Shown here piece after piece: positions 39,423-48,323 of a stretch of 64,000 bases of DNA (position 1 is the stretch's first letter; every line of letters starts with the position of its first letter). This stretch comes from CADEDH01 sp965262175 (GTDB lineage: Bacteria; Actinomycetota; Acidimicrobiia; Acidimicrobiales; SZUA-35): assembly GCA_965262175.1 (NCBI GenBank), contig CBDHES010000026.1, forward strand, positions 1 to 64,000, written 5' to 3'. The position numbers and the translations under genes are program-made. The notes under the pieces are model-generated. The model saw only the letters and a program-made list of their open reading frames with translations, was not told the origin of the DNA and made no database searches.

Positions 39423-42400
39423 ATGACCTTGACCAAGCTCCTGGTGGCCAACCGCGGTGAGATCGCCATCCGCATCACCCGGGCGGCCCGGGATCTCGGG
39501 CTGGCGACCGTGGCCGTGGCCCCCGACGACGACGGTGGCTCGCTCCACAACCGGGTCGCCGACGAGTCCGTGTCGCTGCCCGGCAGGGGAGCGGCGGCCT
39601 ATCTCGACGTCGAGGCCATCGTCGCCGCCGCCACCTCATCCGGCTGCGATGCCCTCCACCCCGGCTACGGGTTCCTGGCCGAGAACGGTGAGCTGGCTCG
39701 GGCGTGCGACCGAGCGGGCGTGACCTTCGTCGGCCCCAGCCCCGAGGCCCTCGACACCTTCGGCGACAAGCTGGCCGCCCGGCGTCTGGCGACGGCGGTG
39801 GGGGTGCCACTGGCTGCGGGAACGGTGGCCGACACCTCGCTGGCCGAGGCAGAGGCGTTCCTCGCCGATCGGCCGGCGATGATGATCAAGGCCGTCGCCG
39901 GCGGCGGCGGTCGGGGGATGCGGCTCGTCCGTCACGGCGATGACGTCGCCGCAGCCTGGGAGCGGGCCCGGAGCGAAGCCGCCACGGCGTTCGGCAGCCC
40001 GGCGGTCTACGTCGAGGCGCTCATCGAGCGGGCCCGCCACATCGAGGTCCAGATCGTCGGCGATGGTCGGGCGGTCAGCCATCTCGGTGAGCGGGAATGC
40101 ACCTTGCAGCGCCAACACCAGAAGCTGATCGAGCTGGCCCCGAGCCCGACCCTCGATCCCGGCATCCGGGACCGGATCACGGCCGCTGCGGTCGCCATGG
40201 CGGCCGAGGTCGGTTACCGGTCACTCGGGACGTGGGAGTTCCTGGTCGACGACGCCGCCGACCCCTCGTCCGACGGCGCCGTCTCGTTCCTCGAGACCAA
40301 CGCCCGGCTCCAGGTCGAGCACACGGTCACCGAAGAGGTGACCGGCATCGATCTGGTCCAGGCCCAGCTCCGCATCGCCGGCGGCGCGTCCCTCGCCGAC
40401 CTCGGGCTCACCCAGGACCGGGTGCCGGAGCCGAGGGGCCACGCCATCCAGGTGCGGGTCAACACCGAGACGATGACGGCCGACGGCACCGCCCGTCCGA
40501 CGGCCGGAACCCTGACCGCCTTTGAGGCACCGTCGGGCCCCGGGGTCCGGACCGACACCTACGGGTACGTCGGCTATACGACCCACCCCGGCTTCGACTC
40601 GCTGCTGGCCAAGGTCGTCGGCCACGCTCCCGGGCCCCTCGCCGACGCCGCCACCCGGGCCCGCCGGGCGCTCAGCGAGTTCCGGATCGAAGGTGTGGCG
40701 ACCAACATCGGGTTCCTCCAGGCGCTCCTCGACCGGCCCGAGGTGGCGGCCAACGACGTGACGACCTCGTTCATCGCTGAGCGGGGTGCGGAGCTGCTGG
40801 CGGCCGCCGAGCGGTTCGACCAGCGGTACTTCGCCCTCGCCCCCGTCGGGGAGGCACCGGCCGCGACCGGAGCCTCCCGGGGGTTGGCCGGCGCCGCCAT
40901 CGACAGCTCCGATCCGCTGGCGGTCCTCCAGCACGGCGCCATCGATCGGCCCGGCCCGGAGACGTCGGCCACGGCGGGCGGGCCGCCACCACCACCGACG
41001 CCGACCGGTACCGGGCCCGTCGGTCCGCTCACCGGGCCCGACGGCACGGTCGCCGTCGAAGCCCCCCTCCAGGGAACGATCGTGGCCGTCGACGTCAAGC
41101 CCGGCGACGAGGTGGCGGCCGGCCATCAGCTCCTGGTGATGGAGGCGATGAAGATGGAGCACGAGGTCGTCGCCACCGTCGCCGGGGTCGTCCGCCTCGT
41201 CGGGGTCGCCGAGGGTGACACGGTGTTCGAGGGCCATCCGCTGGCCTTCATCGAGCCGGCCGAGGTCGGCCTCGACGGTGGATCGGCGACGGCCGACGCC
41301 GACCCGGACTGGATCCGCCCCGACCTGGCCGAGATGTACGAGCGGCGAGGGTACGGGCTGGACGAGAACCGCCCGGCGGCGGTGACCAAGCGCCACGGTC
41401 GCGGCCACCGGACCGCCCGGGAGAATCTGGACCAGCTCGTCGACGAGGGGAGCTTCGTCGAGTACGGACGGTTGATGGTCGCCGCCCAGCGCCGCCGTCG
41501 GGAGCTGCAGGATCTGCTGGAGAACACCTCGGGGGACGGCATGGTGGCCGGCGTCGGCAGCGTGAACGGGGAGCTGTTCGGCGCCGACGCCGCCCAGACG
41601 ATGGTCATGTCGTACGACTACATGGTTCTCGCCGGTACCCAGGGCGGTCAGAACCACCGCAAGAAGGACCGCCTGTTCGAACTGGCCGAGCGCAACCGGC
41701 TCCCCGTCGTCCTCTACGCCGAGGGCGGAGGGGGGCGGCCCGGCGACACCGACGGCATCGGGGGGTCGGGCCTGGACTGCTGGGCGTTCACGTTCTTCGC
41801 CCGACTGTCGGGCCTGGTGCCGATCGTGGGCATCACCAACGGCCGGTGCTTCGCCGGGAACGCCGTCCTGCTCGGATGCTGCGACGTGATCATCGCCACC
41901 GAGGGCTCGAACATCGGGATCGGCGGACCGGCCATGGTCGAGGGCGGTGGACTCGGCATCTTCAAGCCGGAGGAGATCGGCCCCACCGATGTCCAGGTGC
42001 CCAACGGGGTCATCGACATCCTGGTCCGGGACGAGGACGAGGCGACCGTGGTGGCCAAGCAGTATCTCGGCTACTTCCAGGGCCCGGTCGAGGCGTGGGA
42101 AGCCCCCGATCAGCGGGTTCTCCGTCACCTGGTGCCGGAGAACCGCAAGCGGGTCTACGACATGCGGGAGATCATCGACCAGCTGGCCGATGTCGACAGC
42201 GTGCTGGAGCTCCGCCCGGGCTGGGGCCCGGGGGCGATCACCTGTCTGGCCCGGATCGAAGGCCGCCCCATCGGCATCGTCGCCAACAACCCCCACCACC
42301 TGGCGGGGGCGGTCGATGCCGACGCCGGAGACAAGGGCGCCCGGTTCATGCAGCTGTGCGACGCCCACGACATCCCGCTGCTGTTCCTCTGCGACACGCC

Positions 42401-42869
42401 GGGAATCATGGTCGGTCCCGAGGCCGAGCGGGAGGCGACGGTCCGCCACGCAGCCCGGATGTTCGTCACCGCGGCCAGCATCGACGTCCCGTTCATGACC
42501 ATCGTCACCCGGAAGGGCTACGGCCTCGGTGCCCAAGCCATGGCCGGCGGGTCGTTCAAGGCCACCGACTTCACCGTCGCCTGGCCGACCGGTGAGTTCG
42601 GCGGGATGGGGCTCGAGGGTTTCGTGAAGCTCGGGTACCGGCGGGAGCTCGAAGCGATCGAGGACCCGGCGGAGCGGTTGGCCGCCTATGAGGCACGGGT
42701 GGCCCGGCTGTACGACATGGGCAAGGCGGTCAACACCGCCTCGTACTTCGAGATCGACGACGTGATCGACCCTGCCGAGAGCCGGGAGTGGATCATGATG
42801 GCGCTCCGGTCGGCTCCGCCCCGCCCCGCTCGGGCGGGAAAGAAGCGGCCGATGGTCGATACCTGGTGA
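39423..42869 (+). CDS. Single-chain acyl-CoA carboxylase (BC-BCCP-CT fusion)
   Basis: A 1148-residue biotin enzyme. Residues 1-450 are biotin carboxylase (A-N-R-G-E-I-A, ATP-grasp A-G-G-G-G-R-G-M-R, E-T-N-A-R-L-Q-V-E-H). A Pro/Gly-rich linker leads to the biotin carrier domain with Lys577 in E-A-M-K-M-E-H. From about 640 on lies the carboxyltransferase (both halves, with T-D-G-I-G-G-S-G-L and G-S-F-K-A-T-D-F). All activities in one chain is the architecture of the 'LCC'-type long-chain acyl-CoA carboxylases and related enzymes. A TAAAAC hexamer ends 6 nt before the ATG. Substrate (acetyl, propionyl or long-chain) not decided. Confidence 0.92.
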   Translation: MTLTKLLVANRGEIAIRITRAARDLGLATVAVAPDDDGGSLHNRVADESVSLPGRGAAAYLDVEAIVAAATSSGCDALHPGYGFLAENGELARACDRAGVTFVGPSPEALDTFGDKLAARRLATAVGVPLAAGTVADTSLAEAEAFLADRPAMMIKAVAGGGGRGMRLVRHGDDVAAAWERARSEAATAFGSPAVYVEALIERARHIEVQIVGDGRAVSHLGERECTLQRQHQKLIELAPSPTLDPGIRDRITAAAVAMAAEVGYRSLGTWEFLVDDAADPSSDGAVSFLETNARLQVEHTVTEEVTGIDLVQAQLRIAGGASLADLGLTQDRVPEPRGHAIQVRVNTETMTADGTARPTAGTLTAFEAPSGPGVRTDTYGYVGYTTHPGFDSLLAKVVGHAPGPLADAATRARRALSEFRIEGVATNIGFLQALLDRPEVAANDVTTSFIAERGAELLAAAERFDQRYFALAPVGEAPAATGASRGLAGAAIDSSDPLAVLQHGAIDRPGPETSATAGGPPPPPTPTGTGPVGPLTGPDGTVAVEAPLQGTIVAVDVKPGDEVAAGHQLLVMEAMKMEHEVVATVAGVVRLVGVAEGDTVFEGHPLAFIEPAEVGLDGGSATADADPDWIRPDLAEMYERRGYGLDENRPAAVTKRHGRGHRTARENLDQLVDEGSFVEYGRLMVAAQRRRRELQDLLENTSGDGMVAGVGSVNGELFGADAAQTMVMSYDYMVLAGTQGGQNHRKKDRLFELAERNRLPVVLYAEGGGGRPGDTDGIGGSGLDCWAFTFFARLSGLVPIVGITNGRCFAGNAVLLGCCDVIIATEGSNIGIGGPAMVEGGGLGIFKPEEIGPTDVQVPNGVIDILVRDEDEATVVAKQYLGYFQGPVEAWEAPDQRVLRHLVPENRKRVYDMREIIDQLADVDSVLELRPGWGPGAITCLARIEGRPIGIVANNPHHLAGAVDADAGDKGARFMQLCDAHDIPLLFLCDTPGIMVGPEAEREATVRHAARMFVTAASIDVPFMTIVTRKGYGLGAQAMAGGSFKATDFTVAWPTGEFGGMGLEGFVKLGYRRELEAIEDPAERLAAYEARVARLYDMGKAVNTASYFEIDDVIDPAESREWIMMALRSAPPRPARAGKKRPMVDTW

Positions 42870-43125
42870 CGCTGGCCGGGTGACGCCACGTCAGACGATC
42901 GTCAGGTACTCGACCACGACGTTCACCGTCGGGCAACAGTCTCCGAATCTCGGTCGGCGATCGTAGGTCTCAACGACACGAGCGGTTGCCGGCCCAGGTT
43001 CCCTTCCCCTCCCTGGTCTCCCACACGGCACACGACGGACGTTCGATGTCGACGGTGGTCGCGGGACCGGACAGCGTCGTTCGGTCCCGAGATCCCCTCA
43101 CCCACTCCGGCGGGAGCCCGGCAGC

Positions 43126-43821
43126 TCAGGGCCTGGCCGGCTCTCTGGTGGTCTCGTCGGGTGCGTCACTCCGGGGGGCAGCGTCGGTCCCGTCGGCCGG
43201 AGCCGGTGCCGGTGGGATCGGATCGGCGGCCCGGCTCCGGGTGAGCAGCATGTCGAGCAGGCGGATGAGGACATCCTTGACCGAGTCTCGATCTCGGGCG
43301 TCGAAGCGGATCAGCGGTACGTCGGGCTCGATGTTGAGGGCCATCCGGACCTGGTCGAGCCGGTGTCGGGGGCTGCGGTCGAACTGATTGAGAGCCACGA
43401 TGAACGGCAGCCCGCGGGTCTCGTAATAGTCGATCGCCGAGTAGCAGTCGGCCAGGCGACGGGTGTCGGCGATGATGATCGCCCCCAGGGCACCCTCGAC
43501 GAGGTCGTCCCACATGAACTCGAACCGGTCCTGGCCCGGCGTTCCGAAGAGGTAGAGCCGGATGGTGGGGCTGATCGTCACCCGACCGAAGTCGAGGGCG
43601 ACCGTGGTCGTCGTCTTGTGGGGGAGGAGTTGGCGGTCCTCGACGTCGTCGCCGGCGACGGTCATCGCCGCCTCGGTCCGGAGCGGCGTGATCTCCGATA
43701 TCGCCCCGATGAACGTGGTCTTGCCGACCCCGAAGGGCCCCGACACGACCACCTTGGCCGAGATCGGGGCTGCCGGGGGGGCCTTCTCCACCGGCTCGTC
43801 GGCGTGCTTCGCCTCGCTCAC
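43126..43821 (-). CDS. cvnD: Conservon GTPase (CvnD-like)
   Basis: A 231-residue Ras-like/MglA-like ATP/GTP-binding protein: P-loop G-P-F-G-V-G-K-T-T (28-36), switch-II L-F-G-T-P-G-Q-D-R-F and base motif N-Q-F-D (in place of NKxD). A Pro/Ala-rich tail follows. It is the effector of conservon systems, membrane-linked signalling units of actinobacteria likened to eukaryotic G-protein circuits. The GTG start overlaps the cvnC stop (GTGA). It is the last gene of the cvnABCD run. Confidence 0.88.
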   Translation of the reverse strand: MSEAKHADEPVEKAPPAAPISAKVVVSGPFGVGKTTFIGAISEITPLRTEAAMTVAGDDVEDRQLLPHKTTTTVALDFGRVTISPTIRLYLFGTPGQDRFEFMWDDLVEGALGAIIIADTRRLADCYSAIDYYETRGLPFIVALNQFDRSPRHRLDQVRMALNIEPDVPLIRFDARDRDSVKDVLIRLLDMLLTRSRAADPIPPAPAPADGTDAAPRSDAPDETTREPARP

Positions 43822-44195
43822 AGCGCCCGGATCCCATCGATGAGGGCCCTCAACAGGTCGGCGTCGGAACCGGTGCCGGCACGGTGGGCGACGAGATAGC
43901 CGTCGGCCGCCAGGTCGGAGGCCAGGAACCGGACCACGCCGAGGGGCAGGTCGAGGGCGGTGGCGATCTCGGCGATCGACAACGGCTCGGCGCAGAGCGC
44001 AGCGATGTCTCGCCGCTCGAGGTCCAGGGGTGCGGTCGAGATGCCCGGGGCCAGGCTCACCAGCGTCTCGATCGGCAGATCGTCACCGGATGCGGCGGTC
44101 TCACCGCCGGTGATGATGTACGGACGGACGAGGGCGGTCTCCTCGTCGGCCTGAGGGCGGTCATCGGTCATCGTCAGGAACGCCGTCGGTGGCAT
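43818..44195 (-). CDS. cvnC: DUF742 protein (CvnC-like)
   Basis: A 125-residue winged-helix-like DUF742 protein from ATG 44195 (CCGGAG 7 nt upstream; ATG 44171 is an alternative). It contains L-V-R-P-Y-I-I-T-G-G-E-T and P-L-G-V-V-R-F-L-A-S-D-L-A, the two hallmark blocks of CvnC. It starts 4 nt after the cvnB stop. In known systems CvnC binds the GTPase or the Roadblock protein; the precise role is not settled. Confidence 0.88.
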   Translation of the reverse strand: MPPTAFLTMTDDRPQADEETALVRPYIITGGETAASGDDLPIETLVSLAPGISTAPLDLERRDIAALCAEPLSIAEIATALDLPLGVVRFLASDLAADGYLVAHRAGTGSDADLLRALIDGIRAL

Positions 44196-44199
44196 CGAA

Positions 44200-44673
44200 C
44201 TACTCCGGCCGGACCCGGAGCGCGATGGTGTTCTTCAACTCGTCGACCAGTCTCGGGGTCAGGAGCGTGCCGACCCGGTCGATGAGCAGCGCCATCTCAT
44301 AGCCGACGAAGCCGACGTCACACTCCTGGTCGGCCAGCACGCCGATCGTGGAGCCCGCGTCGACCGACATCACGAAGAGGTAGCCCCGGTCCATCTCCAC
44401 GATCACCTGGCGGACGTCGCCGTAGTCGTAGAACGATGCGGCCCCCCGGGTGAGGCTGTTCAGCCCGGAGATCACGGCCGCCAGTTGCTCGATCCCGTCG
44501 GTTTCGGCGCCCGACGACGAGGCGAGCAGGAACCCGTCGGCACTGACGCTGATCGCGTCGTTGACCCCCGGGGTCCGGGTCACGAAGCTGGCCAGCAACC
44601 AATCGAGGTTGGCGTCGCGCCCGTCTGGGGCCGCCGAGCGATCAGGTGGCGAGCCGAGGTCGGCGTCGGTCAT
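44200..44673 (-). CDS. cvnB: Roadblock/LC7 protein (CvnB-like)
   Basis: A 157-residue protein with a Roadblock/LC7 domain: L-D-W-L-L-A-S-F-V-T-R-T-P-G-V, D-G-F-L-L-A-S-S and L-F-V-M-S-V-D-A-G-S-T-I-G-V-L. Such domains act as GTPase-activating or scaffold partners of CvnD/MglA-type GTPases. It begins 22 nt after the cvnA stop. N-terminal 20 residues are disordered. Confidence 0.9.
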   Translation of the reverse strand: MTDADLGSPPDRSAAPDGRDANLDWLLASFVTRTPGVNDAISVSADGFLLASSSGAETDGIEQLAAVISGLNSLTRGAASFYDYGDVRQVIVEMDRGYLFVMSVDAGSTIGVLADQECDVGFVGYEMALLIDRVGTLLTPRLVDELKNTIALRVRPE

Positions 44674-44695
44674 CGTCGATCCAGGGTTGAGATGG

Positions 44696-47600
44696 TCACG
44701 AGCGGTGCCCCTTTCCTCGCATCAGGCGGCGCCGCAGACCCCGACGGGCAGGCGGCGAGGACTCGGTCGCAGTGGAGTCGGTCGGCTGGTCGGCCGCGCC
44801 GGGCGCCTGCGGTGGCTCGCCGTCGTCGGCTCGGGGACCGGTGTCGGCCAGCGGGCCGTCCGTCGGCGACGGGGCGTCGGTCGTTGTCGGGGGGTCGGCC
44901 GTGGTGGCGCCGTCGGTCGGCGGCGGGGTGTCGGCCGTAGCGGCGTCATCGGCCGGCGGTGAGTCGAGGTCGGGATCGACCGGCTCGTCGACGGTCGGTG
45001 GCTCGGTCGAGGGCCCCGGCTCGTCGGTTTCGGCGACCGATGGGACGGCGGCGGTCCGGCCGGTCCGGCGCCGGGCCGCCCGGACACCGCTGGCGAACCG
45101 GTTCAGCTTCTCCCGGACCTCGTCGGCCCGGGCCTCGGGTCCGCTGGCGACCATCAGGGGAGCGCTGGGTTGGTTCGGGTCCCGAGGGGGACGGATGCGC
45201 GGCTCGACCTGCATCATGCCCTCGGTGCCCGACGGGGCGGTCGGCAGGGACGTCCCGGTCCGATCGCCATCCCCCGGCGAGCGCTTGGAGACCCGAGCCT
45301 TGAACGGCGGGATGGGGACCCCGGAACGCTCGTCTTCGATGATCACCGGGCGTCCGGCCGCCGCCGCAACCGGGGCGTCCTCTCGGGACGCCACGGTCGC
45401 CACCGCGTCCTGGCTTTCGGTCGGGTCCTGCCGGTCGTTGTCGTCGGGGACCGACGTCGCTGCCGGCATCGACCGCGCCAGCGTCGTCTCGGCCGGGCCG
45501 TCGGGGAGAGGCTCGACGGCTGGATCTGATCCCGCGGTCGCCAGATCGGCCAGATCGGCCAGATCGGCCCGATCGCCGGGCCCTTCGTCGTCCGTCGGTT
45601 CGCCCGCTGGCCCGGCGTCGGCGTCGGCGTCGGCGTCGGAACGCTCGTCGGCCAGCTCATCGTCGGCTGGGTGATCATCGGCTGGGTGATCGTCGATGCT
45701 GGCCCGCTCGATGGCGTCCTCGAACAGGTTCAGCGCCAGATCATCACCCCCCGACGCCGAAGGACCGGCCGCCGAGTCGGGCGACGTCGGATCGCCCGGG
45801 GCGGGGTCGCCGATGGTGGCCTCGGCCTCGGCCTCGGCCTCGACGCCGATCGTCGCTTCGGCGTCGGCTCGCTCCAGCTCGCCTGCATCGTCGACCGAGC
45901 CTTCGGTCGAGGTCGGAGAGCCCGAAGGGGCGAGCCAGGGCGGTGCCGGCCGCCGGGGCTCGCTCGTGAGGTTCGGCGACGGCGCCGGCGTGGTGTCGGG
46001 GGCCGGAGCCGATCGCCCCGATCCGGACGGATCGGCTTCATCGTGGTCCGTCAGGGCATCGAGTGAGGACGGAGGCTGGCGAGGTCCGGTGGGGGTCGGC
46101 GTGACCGGCTCGGGGATCCCGGCGATCAGCGCCGGGGGGAGGGTGACCTTGGCCGTGACCCCCATCGTGGCCGACTCGACGAGCCGGGCGTCGATCCCGT
46201 GCCGGGCCGCCAGCCGGCCCACGACCCGGAGACCCAGATAGCTCGATGTCGAGTCGCCGCCTCGTGAGGCGTTGCCGATCCGATGGTTCGCCTCCCGAAG
46301 GCTGTCCCTCGTCATCCCGACGCCACGGTCGATGATGGAGAGCGTGTAGCCACCCGTGTCGGTCCGGGCGCCGATGAGGTGGACCGGCTCCTCCGGGGGC
46401 GAGAAGTTGGTTGCGTTCTCGATCAGCTCGGCGAGCAGGTGGCTGAGGTCGTTGACGACCCGAGGTTGGATCATGACCAGATCGATCGAGCCGAGGGAGA
46501 TCCGGGTGAAGTCCTCGACCTCGCCGACCGCCGCCCGGACGACCTCGATCACCGGGCGGGGGCTGGCGGTTCGGCGGGGGGACTCTTCACCGGCCAGCAC
46601 CAGCAGGCTCTCGGCGTTGCGTCGCATCCGGGTCGCCATCTGGTCGAGGACGAACAGGTTGCGCAGCGTGTCCGGATCGGACTCCGCTCGTTCCAGCTCA
46701 TCGATGAAGCGGAGCTGGCGACCGACCAGGTGCTGGTTCCGCCGCCCGAGGTTGACCAGGATGCTGGATACATCGCGGGTCCGCTCGATGGCCTGGGAAG
46801 CTGCGAGCTGAACCGCGGTCGACCGAACGGAGTTGAAGGCCGACGCCAGCTCGGCCACCTCGCCGTCGGCGTCGATCTCGACCGGCGCGACCTCGGGGAT
46901 CTCCGACCCGGCCTCGGGCGAACGGAGGGCGGTGACCAGCTCGGGGAGCTCGCGGTCGGCCAACCGGTGCGCCTCGTCCCGCAGCGCGTTGATCGGGCGG
47001 GCGATGCGGCGAGCCAACAGCCGGGCCAGCAGCAGAGCCATGGCGAGGGCGGCGACCACGAGCCCGGCGATGGTGACCGTCAGGACCCTGGCGGTCGTGT
47101 TGAGATCGGTGCTCAAGGAGTCCAGCCCGTCGAGCGGGGCGAGGGCGATGGCCGACGGCTGCTCGACGACGGCGATCATCGGCGGCGTGTCGATCTCGAT
47201 GTCCCGAACCGGCACCATCCGGCGCTCATCGGATCGACTGAAGCCGATGAGGAAGTCGTCGGCGAAGACGAAGCCGGCGGTTCGCCCGTCGTCGACGATG
47301 GCGGCGTACGCCCGACCGCCGTCGGTGCCCAGCGTCGACCGGCCGAGGATCGTCGTCGGGTCGTGGTCGGAGGCGGTCTCGGCGAGGATCTGGCCGTCGT
47401 CGGACAGCAACCGGACCTCGATCTCGTCGCCCTCGGTGGCGTACTCGTCGGCGATCGGATGGAGGGCGGAGAGCGCGACCCGACCGACGACGACGCCGAG
47501 GGGGTCGCGGGTGGTGGGATCGTCGATTCGGACCGCGATGTCGAAGGTGGCCGGCCCGGTGCCGAGGGCGGTCACCGGACCGAGGTACACCCCGTCGTCC

Positions 47601-48160
47601 CAAGCCCGTTGCCACCACTCGCTGTCGGCGTTGGTGAAGTCGGTCGGGGTCTCGGCCGAGCCGACCGTGAAGCCGTTGGCGTCGGTCACCAGCGCATCGA
47701 TGAAGGCCGAGTCGGCACCGACCCGGGACCGGAGCCACTGCCGGACCCGACCGGATCCGTCGAGCTGGAAGTCGGCGCCGAATCGGGAGTCGATCGTCGC
47801 TGGCGACAGGTTGACGGTCTCATCGACCTGGGGGTAGTCGGCTCGTGCGGCGTCGCTTATCCGATCGGTGGCGCTCCACTCGATGACGTCGGCGATCCGC
47901 TCATCGACGTAGGCGTCGACCCGGTCGAGCGCCAGGCGCGATCGGTCGGCCCGATTGGCGCCGATCGTGTCGCTCCGGAGCTCGGCCTCGCTCGCCTCCA
48001 ACCGCTGGTCGCTTCGATCGGCCAGGCCGAAGAGACTGCCCACGGTCAACGCCCCGACGGCCAGGACCGGGATGGCGGCCACGAGCAACATCCGACGGGT
48101 GATCTTGCCGGCGATCGTCCGCGGTCGGGATCGTCGCCGACCGCGTCGTTGAGCGGTCAC
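44696..48160 (-). CDS. cvnA: Conservon sensor histidine-kinase-like protein (CvnA) with very long acidic tail
   Basis: A 1154-residue membrane protein. Helix 1 is about 25-47, an extracytoplasmic Cache-like sensor follows (48-360), helix 2 about 358-382, then HAMP and a dimerisation-like region. The ATPase domain shows N-box L-A-E-L-I-E-N-A-T-N-F-S (576-587) and D-R-G-V-G-M (611-616). The helix that in conservon kinases reads L-D-H-L-A-T-R-M-R-R is L-D-Q-M-A-T-R-M-R-R here, with Gln507 where His is usual. Residues about 680-1154 are low-complexity (Pro/Asp/Ala/Thr) with in-frame tandem repeats and a basic C-terminal end. Confidence 0.88.
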   Translation of the reverse strand: MTAQRRGRRRSRPRTIAGKITRRMLLVAAIPVLAVGALTVGSLFGLADRSDQRLEASEAELRSDTIGANRADRSRLALDRVDAYVDERIADVIEWSATDRISDAARADYPQVDETVNLSPATIDSRFGADFQLDGSGRVRQWLRSRVGADSAFIDALVTDANGFTVGSAETPTDFTNADSEWWQRAWDDGVYLGPVTALGTGPATFDIAVRIDDPTTRDPLGVVVGRVALSALHPIADEYATEGDEIEVRLLSDDGQILAETASDHDPTTILGRSTLGTDGGRAYAAIVDDGRTAGFVFADDFLIGFSRSDERRMVPVRDIEIDTPPMIAVVEQPSAIALAPLDGLDSLSTDLNTTARVLTVTIAGLVVAALAMALLLARLLARRIARPINALRDEAHRLADRELPELVTALRSPEAGSEIPEVAPVEIDADGEVAELASAFNSVRSTAVQLAASQAIERTRDVSSILVNLGRRNQHLVGRQLRFIDELERAESDPDTLRNLFVLDQMATRMRRNAESLLVLAGEESPRRTASPRPVIEVVRAAVGEVEDFTRISLGSIDLVMIQPRVVNDLSHLLAELIENATNFSPPEEPVHLIGARTDTGGYTLSIIDRGVGMTRDSLREANHRIGNASRGGDSTSSYLGLRVVGRLAARHGIDARLVESATMGVTAKVTLPPALIAGIPEPVTPTPTGPRQPPSSLDALTDHDEADPSGSGRSAPAPDTTPAPSPNLTSEPRRPAPPWLAPSGSPTSTEGSVDDAGELERADAEATIGVEAEAEAEATIGDPAPGDPTSPDSAAGPSASGGDDLALNLFEDAIERASIDDHPADDHPADDELADERSDADADADAGPAGEPTDDEGPGDRADLADLADLATAGSDPAVEPLPDGPAETTLARSMPAATSVPDDNDRQDPTESQDAVATVASREDAPVAAAAGRPVIIEDERSGVPIPPFKARVSKRSPGDGDRTGTSLPTAPSGTEGMMQVEPRIRPPRDPNQPSAPLMVASGPEARADEVREKLNRFASGVRAARRRTGRTAAVPSVAETDEPGPSTEPPTVDEPVDPDLDSPPADDAATADTPPPTDGATTADPPTTTDAPSPTDGPLADTGPRADDGEPPQAPGAADQPTDSTATESSPPARRGLRRRLMRGKGHRS
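45541..45841 (-). repeat. In-frame microsatellites in the cvnA tail
   Basis: Four short tandem arrays lie close together: CCAGATCGG x3 (45541-45567), GGCGTC x4 (45614-45637), a 15-bp unit TCGGCTGGGTGATCA/G x2 (45663-45692) and GGCCTC x4 (45818-45841). All units are multiples of three, so length changes would keep the frame and only alter the acidic linker. Confidence 0.8.
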
Positions 48161-48323
48161 GGGGCTGGGGGTCCTGGGGGCATGTCGACCTCGGGCGGTG
48201 GGCGGAACGACGTCGGGGGGAGACGCCGGATCCTCAGCGGACCGATTCTAGTGCAGTCTGCCGACAATCATGTCGGCCGGTCCTGCCGCCCCGTACCGGG
48301 AGTCGACGACGTACCCGACCCGA

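Noticed and set aside
42893..42902. GACGATCGTC palindrome after the carboxylase gene
   Set aside because: A 10-bp palindrome without loop or tail is expected by chance at this GC content and is not a good terminator.
45541..45841. Short tandem repeats as a possible CRISPR array
   Set aside because: Units are 6-15 bp without spacers, are multiples of three and lie within the cvnA frame.
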